7,414 bases of DNA, taken from Planctomycetaceae bacterium UBA4732. Its GTDB lineage: Bacteria > Planctomycetota > Planctomycetia > Gemmatales > Gemmataceae. How positions within the stretch are numbered: the stretch's first letter is position 1; each line of letters begins with the position of its first letter. Below, piece after piece: positions 1-5,135 of this stretch. The DNA lies in the NCBI GenBank assembly GCA_002404095.1, contig DHJA01000239.1, forward strand, positions 3,208 through 10,621. Direction: 5' to 3'. The position numbers were made by a program, and so were the translations under genes. Under the pieces are notes generated by a model that worked only from the letters and a program-made list of their open reading frames with translations, had not been told where the DNA came from and did no database searches.

Positions 1-145
1 GGGGGGGGGGGTTTCCCCCGCCCTGCCCCAGACGATTGCCGGAATCAAAAGCTACGCCCCTTCTGAAGGCTCCTGGCCCCTCTCTTAAACTCTGTTGTGG
101 AAGGGAGCGGTTTTTGGGCCGTCTCCGGATGCCCGCTCCCAGCCT
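1..145. other. Intergenic sequence downstream of the peptidase gene
   Basis: No convincing gene is seen here. The window opens with a run of 11 G, then TTT and five C, which could fold back on itself or could be a low-quality sequence edge. Downstream of the peptidase stop there is an 8-bp inverted repeat, listed separately as a possible terminator. The short plus-strand reading frames starting here run into the antisense strand of the peptidase gene and have no supporting ribosome binding site. Confidence 0.6.
103..140 (-). terminator. Possible terminator of the peptidase gene
   Basis: A perfect 8-bp inverted repeat, GGGAGCGG (103-110) and CCGCTCCC (133-140), begins only 6 bases past the end of the peptidase gene. 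The 22-base loop is long and no clear U-tract follows on the minus strand. This is therefore a weak intrinsic-terminator candidate, chosen mainly for its position; it could also simply protect the 3' end of the transcript. Confidence 0.35.
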
Positions 146-3100
146 TCAATCACGAACCCCAGAACCGAACACGTCCTGCGTCAGGTCTTCGCTCCACCTC
201 ACCCAGAAAGCGTCCAGGGACGACGCCCCATGCGCCGGCGTTCCCGCGTGGGCCGCGGGGTAAGAGCCGGTCGATGGTAAAGTGGACGCATGGAACGCGC
301 CCTGGCCGGCGCCGAAGGAGGCCTGCGACCGGCCGCCGTTGCCAAGCGGCTGCGTCAGCAGAGAATTTAGCCCGGCGTTGGCGCCCGCTCCGGCGCCCAG
401 CTTGGTAACGCCGGCTAGGCCGGTGGCGCCCTTGGCGTCGAAGAAGAGTCCGCTGAGGACGGCGTTAACTCCGGTCAGGTCGGTGATGTGGAAGGTCACG
501 TGGCCCGACAGGTTCCAGACGAGATACTGGCCGCCGGTGAATGACGACACGGTGCGGCTGTCGAGCACGGAGCCGGTGGCGGCGTCTAGCACGTCCACGC
601 GTTCGGTGCGGCCGCCGTTGTCCCAGTCGAGGAAGTAGAGGCCGACTTGGTGCGTCTGGCCGTCGGTGAGGTTGACGTCCACGGTGAAGGTGGACCCGTA
701 CCAGCAGGCGGCGATGCGGCCGCCGGCGGGGTTCTGCAGGGCGCGGAGGTCGGTGGTCGAGGCGGCCCAGGTCCAGCTGGACTGGCCGGCCAGCGTCACC
801 TGGGCATAGGACGGGACGTTGGCTGCGGCCCCGGCCACGTCCGTGCCCTGCGTTCCGGCGGCGCCCTCCCAACTCCCTTGCACGGTCGTGTTTGTCTTCA
901 AATAGACGGCCGTGCTAGAGGCGATGGTCGTGCCCCCCGAGCCGCCGAAGAAGAGTCCACTGAGAACGGCGTTAACTCCGGTCAGGTCGGTGACGCGGAA
1001 GGTCACGTGGCCCGACAGGTTCCAAACCAGATACTGGCCGCCGGTGAACGACGATACGGTGCGGCTGTCGAGTACGGCGCCGCTGGCGGCGTCCAGCACG
1101 TCCACGCGCTGGCTGCGGCCGCCGTTGTCCCAGTCGAGGAAGTAGAGGCCCACCTGGTGCGTCTGGCCGTCGGTGAGGTTGACGTCCACGGTGAAGCTGG
1201 ACCCGTACCAGCAGGCGGCGAGGCGGCCGCCGACGGGGTTTTGTAGGGCACGCGGGTCAGTGGTCAAGCCGGTCCATGTCCAGCTCTGCTGTCCCGCCAG
1301 CGTCACCTGGGCGTAGGACGGCACGCTGGCGGCGGCGCCGGCGATGTCCGTGCCCTGCGCGCCGTAGACCCCCTGCCAGGTTCCCTCGTCCGTCGTGTCC
1401 GTCTTCACATACGCGGCTGTACCACTGGTCGAACTAGGGGGGGGGGTAGGAACGCCGCCCTTGGCGTCGAAGAAGAGTCCGCCGATAACAGCGTTGGGGC
1501 CGGTCAGGTCGGTGACGCGGAAGGTCACGTGGCCCGACAGGTTCCAAACCAGATACTGGCCGCCGGTGAACGACGACACGGTGCGGCTGTCGAGTACGGA
1601 GCCGCTGGCGGCGTCCAGCACGTCCACGCGCTGGCTGCGGCCGCCGTTGTCCCAGTCGAGGAAGTAGAGGCCGACCTGATGCGTCAGGCTGTCGGTGAGG
1701 TTAACGTCCACGGTGAAGGCGGACCCGTACCAGCAGGCGGCGAGGCGGCCGCCGGCGGGGTTCTGCAGGGCGCGGAGGTCGGTGGTCGAGGCGGCCCAGG
1801 TCCAGCTGGACTGGCCAGCCAGCGTCACCTGGGCGTAAGACGGCACGCTTGCGGCGGCGCCGGCCACGTCCGTGCCTTGTGCGCCGTAGACGCCCTGCCA
1901 GCTTCCTTGGTCCGTGGCGTCCGTCTTCACGAACGCGGCCGTACCGCCGGTCGAACTAGGGGGAGGGGTAGGGGGAAGGATAGGAACGCCGGCCAAGGAG
2001 TCCACTATCAGATTGGCGTAAGGGCTGCCCCGCCCGGTGACCAAGTCGTATCCCGCGCCGGCCGAATAGGCGCCGTTGCTGCCGGTGGTGACGTCATGGA
2101 AGTCGCTGCCGGGCAGCTTATAAAGGTCGGGCAGCGTTTGGGTGGCGCCGTCGAGCGAGCCTTTACCCGATAGGGCCAATCCCTGGTCCGCGACGGCGAC
2201 GAGCGCCGCCCACTGCGGCGCCCCGGCGCTGGTCCCGTAAACCTGGATCCAGCCGCCGTAAGACGAGGTGTCGTAGACCGCAAAAGGCGACGACGACGAT
2301 CCATCATAGGAGACGTCGGGCACCGCGCGCATGGTGCTGGTCTGGGTCACCACGCCCTTCTGATAGGCCGGCTGGGATTCATAGGCGCTGATCCCGCCGC
2401 CGCTGCCGCTCCATCCCGTTTCGCTCAGGTAGTTGCCCGAGACGTCGGTACTCAGCTGCGTGCCGCCCACCGCCAGGACGTTGGCCGAGACGGAAGGCGA
2501 TTCGGGGGCGCCGGAGGAGCCGCTGTCGCCGGTGGACGCCACGAAGGTGACGCCGTTGTGGCCCGACGGCGTCGTGAAGTAGCTGTCGTAGGCGGTTTCG
2601 CCCGAAAACTCGCCGGCGCCCCAACTCATCGACACCACGGACACGCCCGTTTGATTGCGGGCGTAATTCACCGCCGAAATCAGGTCCGAAAAGCCGCTGC
2701 TGTTGGCCTCGACCAGCAGGATGTTGGCACCTGGCGCGATGGCGTGCGCCCACTCCACATCAAGGCTGATCTCCAGGCCCCAGTTCTGGTCGGCGGTCGG
2801 AAGAGTACTCCCGCCGCTCTCGTTCACCACGCTGAACTTCGGCGGGGCGGCAATGCCGTAAGTGGAATCGAAGGCGGCCAAGTCGCTGACGATGTTAGGC
2901 TGGCTGTAGGCGTCCACGATGGCGATGGTCTGGCCGGCGCCGTCGCCCTGGACGGCGCCGTTGTTGAACGTGATCTGGTCGAACCCGTAGGCGTGTCGGA
3001 TCTGGGCGGGACTGAAGCCGCCGGGCTGCCCCGCGCTGCCGGCGGGAGCAAACCCGCCCGGGTTGACCAGCAGATGCGAGGTCGGGTTGACGACCGTCGG

Positions 3101-3211
3101 CACGGTGCGGTCTTCCAGGCGTTCCAGGGTCGGAAGAATACGGCGGCGGGCGGGCCGCCTCGCACTGTCACGCCGGGAAACGAGAGCGCATCGAAACAGA
3201 GAAAAACTCAT
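146..3211 (-). CDS. Secreted sedolisin-type (S53) serine peptidase with three C-terminal repeat domains
   Basis: The protein has 1021 residues and is predicted to be an extracellular or surface endopeptidase. Residues 26-39 carry the planctomycete leader motif LExLEDRxxPT after an Arg-rich stretch. The peptidase domain spans about residues 66-405. Its S53 hallmarks are visible: E147 and D151 in an ExxxD motif, oxyanion D229 in GDSG, nucleophile S328 in GTSAGAP, and a C-terminal calcium site likely formed by D373, V374, G385, G387 and D389. S53 enzymes usually have a prodomain of nearly 200 residues; here only about 27 residues lie between the leader motif and the catalytic domain, so it is absent. 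Pro-rich linkers lead into three repeat domains (about 424-582, 598-755 and 767-925), followed by a Gly/Ala/Ser-rich tail. The ATG at 3211 is preceded by an AAAGGGA element. The nearest upstream gene is about 800 bases away, so it is probably transcribed alone. The substrate is unknown. Confidence 0.9.
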   Translation of the reverse strand: MSFSLFRCALVSRRDSARRPARRRILPTLERLEDRTVPTVVNPTSHLLVNPGGFAPAGSAGQPGGFSPAQIRHAYGFDQITFNNGAVQGDGAGQTIAIVDAYSQPNIVSDLAAFDSTYGIAAPPKFSVVNESGGSTLPTADQNWGLEISLDVEWAHAIAPGANILLVEANSSGFSDLISAVNYARNQTGVSVVSMSWGAGEFSGETAYDSYFTTPSGHNGVTFVASTGDSGSSGAPESPSVSANVLAVGGTQLSTDVSGNYLSETGWSGSGGGISAYESQPAYQKGVVTQTSTMRAVPDVSYDGSSSSPFAVYDTSSYGGWIQVYGTSAGAPQWAALVAVADQGLALSGKGSLDGATQTLPDLYKLPGSDFHDVTTGSNGAYSAGAGYDLVTGRGSPYANLIVDSLAGVPILPPTPPPSSTGGTAAFVKTDATDQGSWQGVYGAQGTDVAGAAASVPSYAQVTLAGQSSWTWAASTTDLRALQNPAGGRLAACWYGSAFTVDVNLTDSLTHQVGLYFLDWDNGGRSQRVDVLDAASGSVLDSRTVSSFTGGQYLVWNLSGHVTFRVTDLTGPNAVIGGLFFDAKGGVPTPPPSSTSGTAAYVKTDTTDEGTWQGVYGAQGTDIAGAAASVPSYAQVTLAGQQSWTWTGLTTDPRALQNPVGGRLAACWYGSSFTVDVNLTDGQTHQVGLYFLDWDNGGRSQRVDVLDAASGAVLDSRTVSSFTGGQYLVWNLSGHVTFRVTDLTGVNAVLSGLFFGGSGGTTIASSTAVYLKTNTTVQGSWEGAAGTQGTDVAGAAANVPSYAQVTLAGQSSWTWAASTTDLRALQNPAGGRIAACWYGSTFTVDVNLTDGQTHQVGLYFLDWDNGGRTERVDVLDAATGSVLDSRTVSSFTGGQYLVWNLSGHVTFHITDLTGVNAVLSGLFFDAKGATGLAGVTKLGAGAGANAGLNSLLTQPLGNGGRSQASFGAGQGAFHASTLPSTGSYPAAHAGTPAHGASSLDAFWVRWSEDLTQDVFGSGVRD
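437..913 (-). repeat. Peptidase C-terminal repeat domain, copy 3
   Basis: This encodes about residues 767-925. The first 20 residues diverge most from the other copies, while the stretch from VPSYAQVTLAG onward is almost identical to copy 1, including AASTTDLRALQNPAGG, which copy 2 lacks. Copies 1 and 3 are thus closer to each other in that stretch than to the middle copy. No Pro-rich linker precedes it. Confidence 0.85.
947..1420 (-). repeat. Peptidase C-terminal repeat domain, copy 2
   Basis: This encodes about residues 598-755. It differs from copy 1 at only about 20 of 160 positions, and the match extends to long identical stretches at the DNA level. It lacks the terminal FDAK of copies 1 and 3, having FGGSGG instead. 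The linker before it, PTPPPSSTSG, is a near copy of the linker before copy 1 and contains the C10 tract. Confidence 0.85.
1437..1446 (-). repeat. C10 homopolymer inside the peptidase coding sequence
   Basis: Ten consecutive G on the plus strand read as C10 in the gene and encode the prolines of the linker before repeat domain 2. The corresponding linker before domain 1 has GGGGGAGGGG, where an A breaks the run. Tracts of this length are prone to slippage; loss or gain of one base would remove domains 2 and 3 and the tail. Confidence 0.8.
1466..1942 (-). repeat. Peptidase C-terminal repeat domain, copy 1
   Basis: This encodes about residues 424-582 of the peptidase, the first of three tandem copies. 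Landmarks are VPSYAQVTLAG, ALQNPAGGR, AACWYGS, HQVGLYFLDWDNGGR, VLDSRTVSSFTGGQY and NLSGHVTFRVTDLTG. The composition (beta-prone, Gly/Thr/Ser rich, many aromatics) suggests a beta-sandwich adhesion or carbohydrate-binding module; that role is inferred. I recall similar modules in large secreted planctomycete proteins but cannot name a family with certainty. A PTPPPSS linker precedes it. Confidence 0.85.
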
Positions 3212-3386
3212 CCCAAGTCCCTTTCAACCGACGGGAAAGGAGCAAAAGTAAATTTAATGAAGGGGGTCCGACGGCGGCCTACGCGAGAGCCACACTGCGC
3301 CAAACCTAGGCCACAATCGAAGGTGAAGCAAATGCGGAACGATCGAAAAGTCCTTCGGAATCAAAACTACCGCCAGGAACGGATCA

Positions 3387-3401
3387 GATCGGCCCCCGAT
3401 C
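3387..3401. repeat. Inverted repeat GATCGG-CCC-CCGATC
   Basis: A perfect 6-bp stem with a 3-base loop lies about 175 bases upstream of the peptidase start. There is no T-run on either side, so a terminator is unlikely; a protein-binding site is possible but not shown. Confidence 0.4.
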
Positions 3402-3610
3402 AGGGCGAAACGCGAAAGAGAAAGTTCAAGCGCGCCACATAATGCGGGCCGGAAGCCCCCGAACTCGTCGAGAGGCGACTGCTTTTGTTGGCATGTCTGC
3501 TCGGGTCACCGCACCGTCCCTGATGGAGACGGGCAGGCCGCAGAAGGGGCGGAAAGGGCAATCGGCACGGCGAACTGACCTGATTAACCAGCAATCATCT
3601 GCCGTCGGAC

Positions 3611-3629
3611 TGACCTTATCTGAAGGTCA
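3611..3629. repeat. Inverted repeat TGACCTT-ATCTG-AAGGTCA
   Basis: A perfect 7-bp stem with a 5-base loop. A similar half-site, ACTGACCTGATTA, occurs about 36 bases earlier (from 3575), so TGACCT appears in two forms close together. This pattern could be an operator for a dimeric regulator, but that is inference. Confidence 0.4.
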
Positions 3630-3926
3630 ACCGCCCTACCAAGAACTCGTAGGGAAAACATCAACACCAATCTATTGACGCCGGCAAGGGGGTACAAGGG
3701 CATTTCGTCGAATTGCTGGGCTTGGCAGGATTATGGATGCGGTCTGTCCGCCCAATTGCAGAACAAAGCCGGCGGCATCGCATCGGCGATGGGGCTAACG
3801 GAACTGTACTATCGTGAGGCCAGTCGCCCGGCGGCGCCGGCCCAAACCTCTTCTTTAGACGCGGTGGCCAAAAGCCTCATTTTAGGGGCGGCGTAGCCCG
3901 CAGCGTTACGCGGTAGCTTAGCGGTT

Positions 3927-3940
3927 CCACGGCGCCGTGG
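3927..3940. repeat. Perfect 14-bp palindrome CCACGGCGCCGTGG
   Basis: It lies about 70 bases past the stop codon of the 139-residue secreted-protein gene. It could form a hairpin with a 5-bp stem and help end that transcript, but no U-tract follows. It could equally be a binding site or a methylation target. Confidence 0.4.
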
Positions 3941-4009
3941 TAATCGAGGAAAAGCCAAAGGGGCTGCGCGGCGATAACGCGAAGGCCAGGGTCCATAGAC
4001 GGTTACACT

Positions 4010-4429
4010 CTATCTAACAGGAGCGCTGGCGGGCCGAACCGCGTTGTAGGGGCTTTCTCCCGCGACAGCAGACTGCGAGGGCGTCAGCTTTGTTTCCGTG
4101 GGAGAGATTTCCAGGAGACTGCCGGCGGCGTTCGGCCTTGTGTTGGCCCAGTCGTCCGGGCGCGACGTCGCATTGGCCGCAGGCGCATCAACGGTGATGG
4201 GGTGAGCCAGGATCGCCGGCTGCGGCGCCGCGCAGAACTCCGGCCATGTCTGCCAGACCGTCTTGTTGTAGCCGAAAGTGGGACTGGCGAGCGGTAGCGA
4301 CGGCGGCGGCGGGGTGAACCAGCTCATGCAGCCGCAGAGCGGACACGCGGCGGAAACGGGCCGCGTCAGGAAGAGTGACAGGGCGGCCGCCAGTGCCGCA
4401 GGGAAGGCTTTCGTAACGCTTCGGGCCAC
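4010..4429 (-). CDS. Small secreted protein with CPLCGC motif
   Basis: The protein has 139 residues and is of unknown function. Residues 1-27 form a clear signal peptide (K7, hydrophobic core from about 9 to 21, cleavage likely after VSA or VSAA). Just after it comes C29-PL-C32-G-C34, which could bind a metal or form disulfides, then a Pro-rich stretch and FGYNKTVWQTWPEFC (52-66). That aromatic segment resembles a G-Y-x-x-T-x-W-x-x-W-P motif I recall from small secreted planctomycete proteins; this is memory, not a search. The C-terminal half is Ala/Pro/Ser/Thr rich and probably disordered. The start is GTG at 4429, chosen because GGAGG (4436-4440) sits 6 bases upstream and the signal peptide begins right there. 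The upstream gene ends 92 bases earlier, with a terminator-like hairpin between, so expression may depend on read-through. Confidence 0.75.
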   Translation of the reverse strand: MARSVTKAFPAALAAALSLFLTRPVSAACPLCGCMSWFTPPPPSLPLASPTFGYNKTVWQTWPEFCAAPQPAILAHPITVDAPAANATSRPDDWANTRPNAAGSLLEISPTETKLTPSQSAVAGESPYNAVRPASAPVR

Positions 4430-4435
4430 GGCTAT

Positions 4436-4440
4436 CCTCC
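4436..4440 (-). promoter_or_regulatory. Ribosome binding site fixing the GTG start
   Basis: GGAGG on the minus strand, six bases before the GTG at 4429. It decides the start of the 139-residue gene in favour of GTG. The T6 run of the preceding terminator-like structure lies only 3 bases upstream of it. Confidence 0.7.
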
Positions 4441-4443
4441 ATG

Positions 4444-4496
4444 AAAAAAGACCCGACGCCGACGACCGCGCGTCTCCGGACGCTCAATTGTCGGCG
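4444..4496 (-). terminator. Terminator-like hairpin between the two small secreted-protein genes
   Basis: On the minus strand, CGCCGAC (plus 4490-4496) pairs with GTCGGCG (plus 4457-4463), and inside it GCGTC-CGGA-GACGC (plus 4470-4483) forms a second perfect stem. Six bases later comes a run of six T (plus 4444-4449). This has the parts of an intrinsic terminator for the 142-residue gene. Because the T-run abuts the ribosome binding site of the next gene, partial read-through (attenuation) is equally possible. Confidence 0.55.
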
Positions 4497-4521
4497 GCGA
4501 TCGGGCGGCTGGGTGGCTCCG

Positions 4522-4950
4522 TCAACGTGGGGCCTGCGCCGCCGGCATACCACCGCGGCTTATCGCGGCGGCCGGTGCGGCCGGGGCGGCCGCCGCCGGC
4601 GTCCCCTGGCCGCCCTGGTTGAGGAAGTAGTGCGATGTGTTCATGAAAAAGGTCGGGTGGCCCGTCAGCGGCAGCCCCGTGGCGGCGTCGAGGCCGGAGA
4701 TCCCGGCCGCGTTGGCCGCGACCCCCTGTTGCAAGCCATAGATGGAGTTCCCGAATTGTATTTCAGGGCGGACCAGCCCGTAGTAGTTGAGATACGCTGG
4801 GTTGTTGTTGCGCTGTAGGTTGAGGAACGGGCTGTAGACCGGCGGCAATGTGCCGGGGGGGCGCACGACCGGGACTTGGGCGCTAAGCCGCCCCGTCGAG
4901 AAGGCCAGTAGGCCAATGAAGGCGGCCGTCAAGATCCACAAGGTCTTCAT
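4522..4950 (-). CDS. Small secreted protein, planctomycete-type, function unknown
   Basis: The protein has 142 residues. Residues 1-24 are a typical signal peptide (MK, hydrophobic core, cleavage likely after LSA before QVP), so it is exported to the periplasm or surface. The mature part has a Pro-rich start (LPPVYSPFLNLQRNNNPAYLN), then YYGLVRPEIQFGNSIYGLQQGV (58-77, split here as YYGLVRPEIQ and FGNSIYGLQQGV), a Gly/Ala stretch, GHPTFFMNTSHYFLN (97-111) and an Ala/Pro-rich tail. I recall proteins with this layout in Gemmata relatives as uncharacterised exported proteins, and know no function. The frame is open to 5061, but the ATG at 4950 is chosen because GAGGAGG sits five bases upstream and the signal peptide begins there. 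A promoter-like sequence upstream and a terminator-like hairpin downstream suggest a one-gene transcript. Confidence 0.8.
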   Translation of the reverse strand: MKTLWILTAAFIGLLAFSTGRLSAQVPVVRPPGTLPPVYSPFLNLQRNNNPAYLNYYGLVRPEIQFGNSIYGLQQGVAANAAGISGLDAATGLPLTGHPTFFMNTSHYFLNQGGQGTPAAAAPAAPAAAISRGGMPAAQAPR

Positions 4951-4955
4951 GCGTT

Positions 4956-4962
4956 CCTCCTC
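4956..4962 (-). promoter_or_regulatory. Strong ribosome binding site fixing the ATG at 4950
   Basis: GAGGAGG on the minus strand with a five-base spacer to ATG. It rules out the start 37 codons further upstream, whose extra residues have no signal-peptide character. Confidence 0.75.
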
Positions 4963-5006
4963 GCGGCACGGTGGGTCATGGGGCGCGGGAAAGTTGCGGC
5001 TCCCGC

Positions 5007-5035
5007 ATTGTACGACCCGGGCGTTCCCCACGCAA
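5007..5035 (-). promoter_or_regulatory. Sigma-70-like promoter for the 142-residue secreted protein
   Basis: On the minus strand TTGCGT (plus 5030-5035) is followed after exactly 17 bases by TACAAT (plus 5007-5012). The -10 box matches consensus at 5 of 6 positions and the -35 box at 3 of 6, including TTG. Transcription would begin near 5000, giving a 5' leader of about 50 bases before the ATG at 4950. The sequence is otherwise GC-rich, which makes the TACAAT stand out. Confidence 0.5.
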
Positions 5036-5080
5036 CACACGCGCCCGAGATCGCAAACCAAGCGGCCGGGATCTCAGAAG

Positions 5081-5117
5081 CCGGCGCCCTGACCCGTGCC
5101 GTTGCTTCCGTTGTTGG
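5081..5117 (-). repeat. Downstream copy of the exporter gene's 3' end
   Basis: This stretch nearly matches 5155-5192, inside the end of the exporter gene, with a shift of 74 bases. On the minus strand it encodes NNGSNGTGQGAGF and then a stop, the counterpart of NGSNGTGLGAG in the exporter, but in another reading frame. It lies just past the exporter's stop codon. Confidence 0.7.
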
Positions 5118-5135
5118 AACCTCGTCTATGACGCC

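Larger units (their letters stand above)
3212..4009. other. Long intergenic region with scattered inverted repeats
   Basis: About 800 bases separate the peptidase start from the end of the upstream secreted-protein gene. Open frames on both strands are short (up to 78 codons), lack Shine-Dalgarno sites and have weak third-position GC bias, so I call none of them. The region should hold the peptidase promoter. The best match I found is TTGCTT (3326-3331) with 17 bases to TAGGTT (3303-3308) on the minus strand, only 3 of 6 at each box, so it is not listed as a promoter. Three inverted repeats are listed separately. The region could also hold a small RNA, but nothing shows one. Confidence 0.55.

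Noticed and set aside
437..1942. CRISPR-like or satellite repeat array
   Set aside because: The repeat units are about 480-520 bases long, lie in one open frame and encode complete domains with no spacers.
282..2173. Plus-strand open frames opposite the peptidase repeat domains, with recurring similar peptides
   Set aside because: They are antisense shadows. Their similarity to each other simply mirrors the three repeat domains, and they lack ribosome binding sites.
146..3211. Subtilisin (S8) family assignment for the peptidase
   Set aside because: There is no Asp/His pair as in S8. The ExxxD motif, GDSG and GTSAGAP with a C-terminal GxGxD calcium site fit S53.
3400..3594. 64-codon minus-strand frame upstream of the peptidase
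   Set aside because: The composition looks random, and neither a ribosome binding site nor a signal peptide is visible.
3442..3678. 78-codon plus-strand frame
   Set aside because: Third-position GC is only near 55%, there is no ribosome binding site, and the frame runs through an inverted repeat.
3212..4009. tRNA or known riboswitch in the long intergenic regions
   Set aside because: No cloverleaf with the conserved T-arm sequence and no recognisable riboswitch core was seen here or at 6195-6892 on either strand.
4188..4553. 121-codon minus-strand frame overlapping both small secreted-protein genes
   Set aside because: It is in another frame, Arg-rich, without a ribosome binding site, and crosses the terminator-like hairpin.
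4522..5061. Upstream start at 5061 for the small secreted protein
   Set aside because: The extra 37 residues would hide the signal peptide, while the ATG at 4950 has a strong GAGGAGG five bases upstream.
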